64,000 bases of DNA. Source: Sphingobacterium prati (GTDB taxonomy: Bacteria > Bacteroidota > Bacteroidia > Sphingobacteriales > Sphingobacteriaceae). Both the position numbers and the translations under genes were made by a program. A model generated the notes under the pieces. That model had not been told where the DNA came from, did not search any database, and was given only the letters and a program-made list of their open reading frames with translations. The stretch spans positions 82,304 to 146,303 of the forward strand of contig NZ_JABJWY010000012.1 in NCBI RefSeq assembly GCF_013167215.1, written 5' to 3'. Every line of letters starts with the position of its first letter. Positions within the stretch are counted from its first letter, which is position 1. Positions 1 through 9,642 of the stretch are shown here, in pieces.

Positions 1-1533
1 GCCCCTACTCTCTTTCCGCAGCATAGCCGACTTGGTTACAATATAAGCTACCTGGATCACATTACGTAGTTCACAAAGCTTCACAGAGAGCCTCGTGTTA
101 CGATAAAAGTCCTCCGTTTCCGCATATAATAAATGTAGACGCTTTAGGGCTCTTTCCAATCTAAAATCTGACCGGACAATACCAACATAGTCACTCATAA
201 TTTTCTGACATTCGCGCAAGTTATGGCTAACCAAAATGTCCTCGTTGGAAAGTGAAGTCTTGGAGTCATCCCAATCCGGGACATTAGTAACATAATGTAT
301 GGATTCAATCGCTTTGGTAGCATCCAAAAAGATGCGATGCGCATATACGAGGGCTTCCAGCAAAGAATTCGAAGCTAAACGATTTGCCCCATGTAGTCCG
401 GTTGACGAACACTCCCCACAAGCGTACAGGTTGCGTATACTACTTCTTCCGAAATCATCCACATAAATTCCCCCGCATAAATAATGTGCTGCCGGAGTGA
501 CCGGTATAACGTCTGTCGCCATATCCAATCCGATGGAGAGACACTTCTCATAAATATTTGGAAAATGCTTAATGATATCCTCCTTATCCCTATGGGTAAT
601 ATCCAAATACACATAATCTATACCCGACTTTTTCATCTCGGCATCTATAGCGCGTGCCACAATATCCCTGGGAGCCAATGATGCCCGCTCGTCATATTCC
701 TCCATAAAAGACTCACCATCCACCCGTCTAAGAATCCCTCCGAAACCGCGAACGGCTTCAGACACCAAAAATGCCGGAGAATCCTTAGGATTATATAATG
801 AAGTGGGGTGAAACTGCATAAATTCCATATTACGCACCTTGCCCTTAGCCCGGTAAACCATGGCTATTCCGTCACCGGTAGCAATAGTCGGGTTAGTTGT
901 ACTCGAATATACATGCCCAGCACCGCCAGAAGCCATGACAGTTACCTTACTCAAAATTTTGTCCACGAGGTGAGATGAAGTATTGAAAGCATAGATACCA
1001 TAACAGGTAATATCCTCCCTATTCTTATCCACATATTCCCCCATATGATGTTGGGTAATCAGATCAATAGCAAAATAATGTGTGACAATTTCAATATTGG
1101 GATCGCTATGAGCCTGCTCCAACAATGCTCTTTCTATTTCGTAACCTGTTATATCCTTATAATGAAGAATACGGTGAGCCGAATGCCCGCCCTCTTTAGC
1201 CAGGTCATATACCCCCGATTCTTCCTTGTCAAATGAGGTTCCGTAGGAAATAAGTTCAGCAATTCGATCCGGTGCTTCCCTAACGACGTTTTCCACAATT
1301 TCCACATCACATAATCCATCCCCAGCTATCTGAGTATCAATGATATGCTTTTCGAAGCTATCAGACTTATCCACAACGGCAGCCACTCCCCCCTGCGCAT
1401 ATTTTGTATTAGACTCATCCTCATTGGACTTCGTGACTATCAACACTTTACCAAATTTTGAAGCTTTCAACGCAAAGCTTAATCCGGCAATACCTGATCC
1501 AATGACCAAAAAATCTACCTTTCTATCTGCCAT
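1..1533 (-). CDS. nadB: L-aspartate oxidase NadB (3' end cut by window edge)
   Basis: FAD flavoprotein that oxidises L-aspartate to iminoaspartate, the first step of de novo NAD synthesis in the cytoplasm. Translating the minus strand from the ATG at 1533 gives MADRKVDFLVIGSGIAG..., a dinucleotide-binding GSGIAG at residues 12-17, then TKYAQGGVAAV, HRILHYKDITG and, further on, AHYLCGGI, all typical of NadB. 511 codons are visible in one open frame; the family is about 530 aa, so only the last few residues lie beyond position 1. It is divergent from nadA, whose product uses the iminoaspartate, but 2.85 kb of AT-rich DNA separates them. No frameshift seen. Identification is firm. Confidence 0.95.
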   Translation of the reverse strand, partial: MADRKVDFLVIGSGIAGLSFALKASKFGKVLIVTKSNEDESNTKYAQGGVAAVVDKSDSFEKHIIDTQIAGDGLCDVEIVENVVREAPDRIAELISYGTSFDKEESGVYDLAKEGGHSAHRILHYKDITGYEIERALLEQAHSDPNIEIVTHYFAIDLITQHHMGEYVDKNREDITCYGIYAFNTSSHLVDKILSKVTVMASGGAGHVYSSTTNPTIATGDGIAMVYRAKGKVRNMEFMQFHPTSLYNPKDSPAFLVSEAVRGFGGILRRVDGESFMEEYDERASLAPRDIVARAIDAEMKKSGIDYVYLDITHRDKEDIIKHFPNIYEKCLSIGLDMATDVIPVTPAAHYLCGGIYVDDFGRSSIRNLYACGECSSTGLHGANRLASNSLLEALVYAHRIFLDATKAIESIHYVTNVPDWDDSKTSLSNEDILVSHNLRECQKIMSDYVGIVRSDFRLERALKRLHLLYAETEDFYRNTRLSVKLCELRNVIQVAYIVTKSAMLRKESRG

Positions 1534-1551
1534 ATATTTAAAATTCACAAA

Positions 1552-1949
1552 CTATCCCCAAAAGTGATGGTTGAAATTAACGAAAAATGTGGAAAACGTG
1601 TAAATAAAAGGTTAAATAAAAATGAAAAGTATTTAACATTCCCCAGATCCCCTATTCACAGCACGAATTCCAATTATTTTTCCGCATAAAATTTGATAGA
1701 TTTCCACATTTTATCGACACTAACTATTCAACAAAAAATTATGGAAAATAAAAAACGGAAAAAATTAGATTTTTAAAAATCAGCTCTTTAAAGCAAAAAT
1801 TCTGTTGAAAAATTGTTGAAAACTCCATAAAAACCGCAAATCAAAATCGATTCAGATCAATTTATACCACTTTTCCACACCCTAATAAACAATAAGAGAA
1901 TCTTTAATTTAAAATATTAGTATTTATTGAAAAAAAAGATTGTGGAATA
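1552..1949. promoter_or_regulatory. Cluster of DnaA-box-like 9-mers
   Basis: Near-matches to the DnaA box TTATCCACA: CTATCCCCA (1552-1560, plus), TTTTCCACA (1589-1597, minus), CTATTCACA (1651-1659, plus), ATTTCCACA (1700-1708, plus), TTATCGACA (1711-1719, plus), TTTTCCACA (1871-1879, plus) and TATTCCACA (1941-1949, minus). CATTCCACA also occurs at 2851-2859 on the minus strand. Seven in about 400 bp is dense, though AT-rich DNA inflates chance matches. The cluster sits directly upstream of nadB and next to about 2.4 kb of very AT-rich DNA that could serve as an unwinding region. Confidence 0.45.
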
Positions 1950-3503
1950 CGTTCGGAAATCTTTGTTTAGTTTTGTCAATATCGAATCAAACCTTTTTAG
2001 AGTTTAATATTTACTAGGGCACCAACTCCCCTTTTTAAATATCGAATTCTAAACGGCTTTATTTGCAAGCAAAAAATTCTGAAGGTATTTTTGACCTTTT
2101 TAGAATTGAATATTTTTTTTAAAATTTTTTAAACAACTTTTTATGGATTTATAAAAGGGTTTGTATTGGGAATATTATGTCTTTTAGTCCAAAACTCGGG
2201 TTTTGAACCGTGTAGATTAAATTATTTAGGCTCTTGGAGTTTTATCCCAATTTTATGAAAGTCTGAAAGCGTTTGAAAATTTTAAAATGGAAAAAATTTA
2301 GGATTTGGACGCTTTAGGGTTTGATATTTACGAGATTTCAAAAAAAAAATGAAATATTCTATTCAAAAATCGTTTCTAATGATTTTTTATGGAATATTTC
2401 AATTGGAATTTTGCCGATATCCAGCTTTTTGTTTCTCTAAAGCCATTTAGATTTACATATTGGATTTTTTATAAAATTTTTAAGATTTTACAGTATTTTA
2501 AGAGACTTTGGGACAATCGGAATCAATTTTTGAAAAATAAATTTCAAAATATTGATTTATTAGCAGAAAATTTGACAGATGCATTCGGAGATCAGTTTAT
2601 AGCCGATTTCTTTGCGATATTTTGATTTTTGTGTGCTTTATCAGTAATTATGCGATTTCTGGAGGGTTTGTCATAAATTTTAACATAAATAAACTCGATT
2701 AGAATTGAATATTTTTTAGATAAACGCTGTTTTAATTAATTATTGGATTTTGAGAGACTTGGTGATATGTCTATCGATATATCTTTAATCCGCTTCAAAA
2801 GCTAATAGCATATGGATCAAATTTTTGGAATTATTAATAAAAAAAGTTATTGTGGAATGAACATTCTTACTATATTTGCGACCCGGTATCGATTGGGAAT
2901 TTAAAAAAAATATAATTTAAGTCTTTTAGATTGCGATAATTACCATTATCGGAGAGGATAAATTTTTTAGACGAATTTCAGAGGGCTTATTTCGAAAATA
3001 AAGTCCTTGTGATTACAATGAATTTTTATTTTAAATAGTATATCGGATTTATTAGAATGTAAAGCCCTATTCTGTTATTTAAAATAGATTTTTTCAATTT
3101 TTGGATGTGATATTTCCTATGAAATTTTATATATTTATTAATTATAATAATTTTATATAAATTATTATAATTTAAAATAGTATTATTTTATAAAAATGTA
3201 GTTTATAGCTGGTATTTACAGTTCATATTTTTTTTAGCAGCTAGTTCAAAATCTATTGGAATTCGAGAATAATATTTTTAAAACTTTTCATACAAACTGT
3301 TTTAGATTTTCATAAAATTTTATTTAGCCAAAAGGGAGGCAAATATCACATTCTATAGGCGTTAAGCATACCGTTTTGATGTGATAGATAGAATTAAACC
3401 CCGCTAGCTTCTGCTGTAATTATTTTTTTTCGGTCTTTGTGTGATAATCGTATCCTAAAAGACTTTAAATACGAAAACACTGAACTAACCTGTCGCATAG
3501 AAC

Positions 3504-3556
3504 TGTTCGCAAAACTGTGTTAACCAATACCGCTGTTCGCTTGGCTATTGCGAACA
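3504..3556. repeat. TGTTCGC repeat and stem-loop
   Basis: TGTTCGC occurs at 3504-3510 and 3534-3540 and inverted (GCGAACA) at 3550-3556. The last two form a 7-bp perfect stem with a 9-nt loop. This patch is GC-richer than the DNA around it. Function unknown. Confidence 0.45.
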
Positions 3557-3756
3557 AGTCCGCTTTTATATGTTATACTATATGATATGCCGTTTACAAA
3601 TTGAGGCCTCTGAGGATTAATTGTACGATATGAGACTATAATACATCGAAAATATCCGATTCTCATCGGCTTTATTCGAGATTTGATAATCGAAAAAATA
3701 AACCTAATGCATCTCCCTCCAATTTATAGACTCAAACAATAAATTTTATCGAAATA

Positions 3757-4169
3757 AAGTCTTCTACGTTTTGTTAAAAGTTGGCTGTTGGGCTACGGTA
3801 TGTAAATATTCTATTCTAAACGAGTTTAGAATGGAAGCAGCCAGGCTCCCTTGCAATCTCTTCCTTTTGTCATTAGCTATGTTATGGTGATTTGTGCTGT
3901 CGGTTGTAAACAGGACGCTGCATCTTTCGTTTAGAACCTTTGAGCTTTTCATATATTTTTTCTTTCCTTTTCTCTTGGCAAATTTTAAATTGTGGCGGGT
4001 ACAAAATCTTAGTTGAATGTGAAATGTTAATAAATAAAGCTTCCGTTTATGCTATATTTTTGCTTGTTTTGTATTATGCCTAAGAACGTTCAATAGGAGG
4101 AAAATAGAGAGAAAGTCATTTTCTACGTTAGAAATATTTGGGCTCAAACCCTCTGAGCTTTTGATATAA
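3757..4169. repeat. Two diverged copies of a bipartite element upstream of nadA
   Basis: Copy A has AAAGTC-TTCTACGTT at 3757-3770 and AACCTTTGAGCTTTTCATAT at 3935-3954, about 165 bp apart. Copy B has AAAGTCATTTTCTACGTT at 4112-4129 and AACCCTCTGAGCTTTTGATAT at 4147-4167, about 17 bp apart. The paired similarity suggests an old duplication with a roughly 150-bp insertion or deletion between the two halves. The insert in copy A holds the inverted repeat at 3813-3832. Confidence 0.4.
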
Positions 4170-4387
4170 TGTATATTGCCAGGTAGTTTTCTGAATATTC
4201 AATTCAAAAAAGGTTTAAATTGGGTTGAATCTCTTTTTGTTTATTTTAATGATAATAATTTAATTTAAAATTTACGTTTTCTCCTCATTAGCGCTCAGCT
4301 ACATATTTGATTAATTTGCTTTTTATTGACTTTTATATATGTAACAATGCGTATTTTTGTTGTTCATAAACTGTTGAAAGTACCCGC

Positions 4388-5383
4388 ATGGAAATTGTAA
4401 ATTATGAGCTTCAGGCAAAAGGATATAATGATGCTCCGATTGACCCCTCATTGGATTTGGTAGCTGAAATCCAACGATTAAAGAAAGAAAAGAATGCTGT
4501 AATTTTGGCACATTATTATCAGGAATCTGAAATTCAAGATATTGCAGACTATATTGGAGATAGTTTAGGCTTGTCCCAGGAGGCTGCAAAGACAGATGCC
4601 GATTTAATTGTTTTTGCCGGAGTACATTTTATGGCGGAAACAGCGAAGATACTTTCGCCAACAAAGAAGGTCATCTTGCCGGATGCTAAAGCTGGATGTT
4701 CGCTGTCCGATTCATGTCCGCCACATTTGTTTGCCAAGTTTAAAGAGCAATATCCAGATCACTTGGTGATCACCTACGTGAATTGTACTGCTGAATTAAA
4801 AGCGCTCTCAGATATCGTGTGTACATCAAGCAATGCGGTGCAGATTGTGGAGAGCCTTCCAATAGATCAGAAGATCATATTTGGACCCGATCGTAACCTG
4901 GGTGCCTATGTAAAGAAAAAAACTGGGCGTGATCTGGTGTTATGGAATGGTGCTTGTATGGTTCATGAAATTTTTTCTCAAGATAAAATAGATCGCCTGA
5001 AGAGCGAATATCCTGAAGCTAAGTTTATTGCGCACCCTGAATGTGAAGATCATATCTTGGCTAAAGCGGATTATGTGGGTTCTACATCGGGGATGCTTAA
5101 GTTTACGCAAACGGATAATGCACAGGCTTATATTGTAGCTACAGAATCTGGAATTCTTTATCAGATGCAGAAAGCGAGTCCTGGGAAGACTTTTATTCCT
5201 GCACCACCGAACAATGCCTGTGCATGTAATGATTGCCCTCACATGAAGCTTAATACGCTTGAGAAGCTTTATAATTGTTTGAAATATGAATCTCCTGAAA
5301 TTTTACTTCCTGAGGATGTCATACTTCGTGCACAACGTCCTATTGAGCGGATGTTGGAGATATCAGCAAGTTTGGGATTGTAA
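4388..5383 (+). CDS. nadA: Quinolinate synthase A
   Basis: [4Fe-4S] enzyme that condenses iminoaspartate with dihydroxyacetone phosphate to quinolinate in de novo NAD synthesis. 331 aa, normal for the family. Seen: [23 protein letters not shown] near 37-59, [10 protein letters not shown] with C104, NGACMVHE with C190, and the C-terminal [10 protein letters not shown] with C278, C280 and C283. By comparison with the family, C104, C190 and one of the last three (probably C283, before Pro) hold the cluster. The ATG at 4388 fits; a -7-like TATTTTTG lies at 4352-4359. Partner of nadB across the AT-rich gap; a hairpin terminator follows at 5405. Confidence 0.97.
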   Translation: MEIVNYELQAKGYNDAPIDPSLDLVAEIQRLKKEKNAVILAHYYQESEIQDIADYIGDSLGLSQEAAKTDADLIVFAGVHFMAETAKILSPTKKVILPDAKAGCSLSDSCPPHLFAKFKEQYPDHLVITYVNCTAELKALSDIVCTSSNAVQIVESLPIDQKIIFGPDRNLGAYVKKKTGRDLVLWNGACMVHEIFSQDKIDRLKSEYPEAKFIAHPECEDHILAKADYVGSTSGMLKFTQTDNAQAYIVATESGILYQMQKASPGKTFIPAPPNNACACNDCPHMKLNTLEKLYNCLKYESPEILLPEDVILRAQRPIERMLEISASLGL

Positions 5384-5404
5384 TAATTTGTATAATTTTT
5401 GATG

Positions 5405-5452
5405 ATAATCGATATGATAACACATTGGTATTCATATCGATTATTGTTTTTA
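5405..5452 (+). terminator. Terminator after nadA
   Basis: A 13-bp perfect stem (5405-5417 with 5432-5444), 14-nt loop, followed by TGTTTTTAT. Confidence 0.75.
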
Positions 5453-5538
5453 TAATGCTATTTACGGGGTAAACCATATTGGTTATGAGATACTTGTTTG
5501 GCCATTATAGGATAGTTTAAAATTTTAAATTTTTTAAC

Positions 5539-6591
5539 ATGTTTGATTTTGATAATACTGAACGCACCAATTTGGAGGAAATGGGGGAGTTCGGTTTAAT
5601 TGACTATATCAGTAAAGCAGTGGAGCTGACAGAAAAATCTACCATTAAAGGAATTGGTGATGATGCAGCAGTATTGGATTTTGAAGGAAAGAAGACTTTG
5701 ATCTCTACTGATTTGCTTTTGGAAGGTATTCATTTTGATCTGCGATATGTCCCTTTAAAGCATTTGGGATATAAGGCAGTCCAGGTTAATTTGAGCGATA
5801 TCTATGCGATGAACGGAATAGCTTCCCAGATTACATTTTCTATCGGCTTGTCTTCCAAATTTCCACTGGAAGCCGTAGAAGAGATCTATCAAGGCGCTTT
5901 GATTGCCTGCAAGAAGTATAATGTTGATTTGGTTGGCGGGGACACTTCGGCTTCAGCACAGGGGCTCGTTATCTCTGTGACAAGTATAGGTTATGCCGAT
6001 GAAGATAAGATTGTTTACCGTAGCGGAGCAAAGGAAGGTGACTTATTATGTGTATCTGGAGATTTAGGAGCAGCATATATGGGATTGCAGCTATTGGAAA
6101 GGGAAAAAGATATCTATTTGGAGAATCCTAATGTACAGCCAGATCTGGAGGGTAAAGACTATATTGTCGAACGTCAGTTAAAACCAGAAGCGCGAAAAGA
6201 TATTGTTGAGTTATTTGCAAAATTAGATCTTTTACCGACCGCAATGATGGATATTTCGGATGGGCTGGCGTCGGAAATACTTCATATTTGCAAGCAGTCA
6301 GATAAAGGCTGTAGATTGTATGAAGAAAAAGTTCCGTTGGATCAAATGACATACGATACCGGACGTGAATTCGGTATTGACCCGACAGTAGCAGCACTTA
6401 ATGGTGGAGAGGATTATGAGCTGTTGTTTACAATAGCACAGTCGGATCATGATAAGATCAAGAATTTACCTGATATCAGTATTATTGGTTATATGACAGC
6501 GGCTTCAGAAGGCTGTGAAATGATTTCCAAATCTGGAAATCTTTACCCAATAATGGCCCAAGGCTGGAATGCCTTCAAAAAAAAGGATTAA
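5539..6591 (+). CDS. thiL: Thiamine-monophosphate kinase
   Basis: Phosphorylates thiamine monophosphate to the coenzyme thiamine diphosphate (cytoplasmic, AIR-synthase fold). 350 aa. Seen in order: GIGDDAAVL (38-46), STDLLLEGIHFD (56-67), NLSDIYAMNG (84-93), GGDTSAS (133-139), MDISDGLA (237-244) and GGEDYELLF (289-297), the ATP/Mg and substrate motifs of ThiL. The start at 5539 is chosen because it is the first ATG in a continuous frame; the ATG at 5581 (MGEFGLI) is closer to where many ThiL proteins begin and cannot be excluded. No other thiamine gene adjoins it and no TPP riboswitch was recognised upstream. Convergent with scpA. Confidence 0.95.
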   Translation: MFDFDNTERTNLEEMGEFGLIDYISKAVELTEKSTIKGIGDDAAVLDFEGKKTLISTDLLLEGIHFDLRYVPLKHLGYKAVQVNLSDIYAMNGIASQITFSIGLSSKFPLEAVEEIYQGALIACKKYNVDLVGGDTSASAQGLVISVTSIGYADEDKIVYRSGAKEGDLLCVSGDLGAAYMGLQLLEREKDIYLENPNVQPDLEGKDYIVERQLKPEARKDIVELFAKLDLLPTAMMDISDGLASEILHICKQSDKGCRLYEEKVPLDQMTYDTGREFGIDPTVAALNGGEDYELLFTIAQSDHDKIKNLPDISIIGYMTAASEGCEMISKSGNLYPIMAQGWNAFKKKD

Positions 6592-6679
6592 ATCAAGGAT
6601 TTTTAGAAGGACAGCAAAGCCTTCAGTTATTGGGAATTTGGGGATCTAATATCAAAATGCTTGGGAAAAAACAAAAACG

Positions 6680-6709
6680 GTTGTCCAACTTTAGTTGGAC
6701 AACTTTTTT
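6680..6709. terminator. Bidirectional terminator between thiL and scpA
   Basis: GTTGTCCAAC (6680-6689), loop TTTA, GTTGGACAAC (6694-6703), then six T. On the minus strand the hairpin is followed by a T-rich run, so it can serve scpA too; the plus-strand T-run overlaps the scpA stop codon (6708-6710). Confidence 0.85.
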
Positions 6710-7496
6710 ATTGTTCCAGTTCTTCTTCGAGCATCAGATCCTCCTGTTTCGGATCCCGCTCCTCGACATTGAAATTGTTGTATCCTAATCCCACTTCGAT
6801 CTGTAGAAGACGCTGCTGGAGCATTTCTAAAATAGCCAGAAAATTATAGACAAATTGAACCTTGTTTTCAGAATTCTTTAATAGTTCCTGAAAATCTAAT
6901 TTCTTATTGATTTCAATAAGCTCCGCTATTGCTTTTTTCTGTTGTTCAATCGTATAGGGATACTTTACAACAGTATGCGTTACTTCTGGTGGTCTATTGC
7001 GAAATTGATACATCATTTGCTCATAGATCATCATCAGGCCGTATAGATCAAAGCTATCTAGGTTTTCACCTGTAGCATCCAATTGAAGTTGTTGGCGTAT
7101 ATCATAATGAATATTGCCTCTGCTATACAACTGGAGGCGGTTTTCTTCCATTACCCTTAAACCTTCGCAGACCTCTTTAAATTGTTTATAGAGAATAAGT
7201 TTCTGAACGAGATCTTCTCTTAGATCAACTTCGTTTTCATTTTCATCCAGATCTGGTCTCGGAAGCAGCATCTTTGCTTTTATACGCATCAATGTAGAGG
7301 CTACAAAAATAAATTCGCTGGCCATCTCCATATTGAGTGCCTGCATCTGACTTACGTAGGACAAAAAATCATCGGTAATTTTCGAAATGGGGATATCATG
7401 AATGTTCAGTTCATCCCGCTCGATAAAAAATAGTAATAAATCAAAAGGTCCCTCAAATTGAGGAAGCTTGATTTCGTAACCTTCTTCTACTTGCAT
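6708..7496 (-). CDS. scpA: Segregation and condensation protein A
   Basis: Kleisin subunit that bridges SMC heads in the chromosome-condensing SMC-ScpAB complex. 262 aa. The N-terminal KLPQFEGPFDLLLFFIERDE and the following ISKITDDFLSYV are the family signature; the C-terminal part (about 185-250) has the expected winged-helix character (EKNKVQFVYNFLAILEML-like). The tail is acidic. ATG at 7496; a TAAATTTG -7-like box lies on the minus strand at 7505-7512, only 8 nt upstream. scpB is not in the window. Its place near dnaA fits a chromosome-maintenance neighbourhood. Confidence 0.93.
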   Translation of the reverse strand: MQVEEGYEIKLPQFEGPFDLLLFFIERDELNIHDIPISKITDDFLSYVSQMQALNMEMASEFIFVASTLMRIKAKMLLPRPDLDENENEVDLREDLVQKLILYKQFKEVCEGLRVMEENRLQLYSRGNIHYDIRQQLQLDATGENLDSFDLYGLMMIYEQMMYQFRNRPPEVTHTVVKYPYTIEQQKKAIAELIEINKKLDFQELLKNSENKVQFVYNFLAILEMLQQRLLQIEVGLGYNNFNVEERDPKQEDLMLEEELEQ

Positions 7497-7655
7497 ATCT
7501 TATACAAATTTACATAATAAAATCTGTTGAATTATTCATATGGAAACTATTGCTGTTTTTATTTGTTGTAGCACAATATGGAAATGCGATTTATTTTAAA
7601 GATTAAATAAAATTGTTGTTACTTTGTGTGAACATTTAATGTAAATAGCAGTACT

Positions 7656-9584
7656 ATGCAATTTGAGGCTGGAGAACTATTAAGTAAAATAAACGATCCC
7701 TCTGATCTTAAAAAGCTAAAGGAAGACCAATTAGAACAACTAAGCCAGGAATTACGTCAATTTATTATTGATCAAGTTTCGGTGAATGGTGGTCACTTTG
7801 CAGCAAGTTTGGGAGTCGTTGAGTTAACGGTGGCGTTACATTACGTAATGAATACACCCTATGATCAATTGATTTGGGATGTAGGCCATCAGGCTTATGG
7901 TCATAAAATTCTGACTGGACGTCGCGATGTATTTCATACGAATCGTATTGAAAACGGTATTTCGGGTTTTCCTAACCGTTTCGAATCCGAATACGATGCT
8001 TTTGGAGTAGGGCATTCTTCTACGTCTATTTCAGCGGCGTTAGGGATGGCCGTTGCTTCACAAATAAAAGGAGAAAAAGATCGTCAGCATATTGCGGTTA
8101 TTGGAGACGGAGCTTTGACCGGTGGGATGTCATTTGAAGCATTGAACCATGCTGGTATCGCTAAATCCAATTTATTGGTGATTTTGAATGACAATTGTAT
8201 GTCTATAGATCCAAATGTTGGTGCACTGAAAGAATATTTGACAAGTATTACGACATCGAAACGATACAATAGATTTCGGGATGATATCGCTGCTGTATTA
8301 ACAAAAATTTCTGAGGTAGGGCCAAATGCACTCGGTATTGTTAAAAAATTAGAGAAAAGTATCAAAGGGACCCTATTAAAGAATGCTAATCTTTTTGAGT
8401 CATTGAACTTTAGATATTTTGGTCCGGTCGATGGACACGATGTAAAGAAATTAGCCAAGACACTTGAGGATCTTAAACATATACCCGGTCCGAAATTGCT
8501 ACATGTGGTAACAATTAAGGGAAAAGGATTTGCACTTGCGGAGAAAGATCAGACGAAGTGGCATGCGCCGGGTCTATTTGATAAAATTACTGGAGAGATA
8601 AAGAAATCTTCCAGTGAAAAACCGGTAGCACCAAAATACCAGGATGTTTTTGGACATACACTTGTCGAACTTGCGGAAGCGAATGAAAAAATCGTTGGTA
8701 TTACGCCAGCAATGCCTTCAGGCTCTTCAATGAACATCATGATGAATGCAATGCCTGATCGTGCATTTGATGTTGGTATTGCGGAACAACATGCTGTCAC
8801 ATTTAGTGCTGGCTTAGCGACTCAGGGCTTATTACCATTTTGTAATATTTATTCGTCGTTTATGCAGCGCGCCTATGATCAGGTTATCCACGATGTTGCC
8901 CTACAGAATTTAAATGTTGTCTTTTGCCTGGATCGTGCGGGTGTAGTAGGAGCTGATGGGGCAACACACCATGGAGCTTATGATATCGCATTTATGCGTT
9001 GTGTCCCCAATATGACGGTTTCTGCTCCAATGAATGAAGAGGAGCTCAGAAACTTGATGTATACGGCACAATTACCTAATAAGGGACCTTTCGTCATTCG
9101 TTATCCGAGAGGAAATGGTGTGATGCCAGATTGGCGTCGCCCATTTACAGAAATAGAAGTAGGAAAAGGACGGATTATTACTGAAGGTGAAGAGCTCGCT
9201 ATTTTAAGTTTCGGCACCATTGGAAACGAAGCTGTGAAAGCTGTACAGCAATTGAATGAATTGGGCATCCATCCTGCACATTATGATCTGCGGTTTGCAA
9301 AGCCTTTGGATGAAGCTTTATTGCATCAAGTCTTTAAAAAATTTAAAAAGATAATCACAGTGGAAGACGGTTGTCTACAAGGTGGTATAGGTTCTGCTGT
9401 ATTAGAGTTTATGACAGATCATGGATACAGTAGCCAGGTTGCACGACTAGGTATTCCCGACCGCGTTGTTGAGCATGCTGAGCAGGGCGCCCAGTGGAAG
9501 AATTCGCATTATGATGCAACTGCAATTGTACAAGAAGGAAAGAAAATGTGTGATGGAAAATTTACCCATACGATGGTTGGGTAG
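7656..9584 (+). CDS. dxs: 1-deoxy-D-xylulose-5-phosphate synthase
   Basis: TPP enzyme that condenses pyruvate and glyceraldehyde 3-phosphate to DXP, the first step of the MEP isoprenoid pathway. 642 aa, within the usual 620-645. Seen: [20 protein letters not shown] (45-64), [17 protein letters not shown] (74-90, His residues of the active site), the TPP/Mg motif [13 protein letters not shown] (150-162) ending in LNDN (177-180), and [17 protein letters not shown] with the activating Glu. All three transketolase-like domains are intact. Single gene followed by its own terminator. Confidence 0.97.
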   Translation: MQFEAGELLSKINDPSDLKKLKEDQLEQLSQELRQFIIDQVSVNGGHFAASLGVVELTVALHYVMNTPYDQLIWDVGHQAYGHKILTGRRDVFHTNRIENGISGFPNRFESEYDAFGVGHSSTSISAALGMAVASQIKGEKDRQHIAVIGDGALTGGMSFEALNHAGIAKSNLLVILNDNCMSIDPNVGALKEYLTSITTSKRYNRFRDDIAAVLTKISEVGPNALGIVKKLEKSIKGTLLKNANLFESLNFRYFGPVDGHDVKKLAKTLEDLKHIPGPKLLHVVTIKGKGFALAEKDQTKWHAPGLFDKITGEIKKSSSEKPVAPKYQDVFGHTLVELAEANEKIVGITPAMPSGSSMNIMMNAMPDRAFDVGIAEQHAVTFSAGLATQGLLPFCNIYSSFMQRAYDQVIHDVALQNLNVVFCLDRAGVVGADGATHHGAYDIAFMRCVPNMTVSAPMNEEELRNLMYTAQLPNKGPFVIRYPRGNGVMPDWRRPFTEIEVGKGRIITEGEELAILSFGTIGNEAVKAVQQLNELGIHPAHYDLRFAKPLDEALLHQVFKKFKKIITVEDGCLQGGIGSAVLEFMTDHGYSSQVARLGIPDRVVEHAEQGAQWKNSHYDATAIVQEGKKMCDGKFTHTMVG

Positions 9585-9612
9585 ATCTAAGCACTTATAT
9601 GGAACAAAAAAA

Positions 9613-9642
9613 GGAAATCTTCTAAAGGATTTCCTTTTTTTT
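9613..9642 (+). terminator. Terminator after dxs
   Basis: GGAAATC (9613-9619), 8-nt loop, GATTTCC (9628-9634), extended by A-run/T-run pairing; eight T follow. Confidence 0.85.

Larger units (their letters stand above)
1992..4214. repeat. Dispersed motif family, core TTTAGAATTGAATATTT, about seven copies in both orientations
   Basis: Forward copies: 1992-2012 (CCTTTTTAGAGTTTAATATT plus T), 2095-2118 and 2696-2717. The last two share an exact 19-mer, TTAGAATTGAATATTTTTT, at 2100-2118 and 2699-2717. Inverted copies: 2037-2053 (reads TTTAGAATTCGATATTT on the minus strand), 2352-2369 (TTTTTGAATAGAATATTT), 3805-3820 (TTTAGAATAGAATATT) and 4193-4214 (CCTTTTTTGAATTGAATATT). The copy at 3805 is paired with a second TTTAGAAT, giving the perfect inverted repeat ATTCTAAA-cgag-TTTAGAAT at 3813-3832. 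I saw no such family elsewhere in the window, though I did not search exhaustively. Confidence 0.6.
1534..4387. other. 2.85-kb AT-rich non-coding region; candidate replication origin (oriC)
   Basis: This stretch between divergent nadB and nadA holds no convincing gene; the open frames in it (for example 2389-2625 plus, 3764-3952 minus) are short, biased in composition and match nothing I know. It is far more AT-rich than its surroundings, with long T and A runs. It carries a cluster of DnaA-box-like 9-mers (1552-1949), a dispersed motif of about 20 bp in both orientations, a TGTTCGC hairpin (3534-3556) and an 8-bp inverted repeat TATCACAT/ATGTGATA (3344-3351, 3379-3386). Flanking genes point outward, and dnaA, dnaN, holB and scpA lie within 18 kb. 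This context suggests oriC, but it is an inference; a decayed locus or a regulatory RNA region remain possible. Confidence 0.45.

Noticed and set aside
2389..2625. 78-aa open frame in the AT-rich gap
   Set aside because: Composition is dominated by Phe, Lys, Ile and Asn from AT-rich DNA, with no domain, start context or neighbour; it looks like a chance frame.
3764..3952. 62-aa minus-strand open frame upstream of nadA
   Set aside because: Short, no recognisable motif, and it overlaps the repeat elements and inverted repeat of this region.
5453..5538. TPP riboswitch upstream of thiL
   Set aside because: No CTGAGA or other conserved THI-box pattern occurs in the short gap before the gene.
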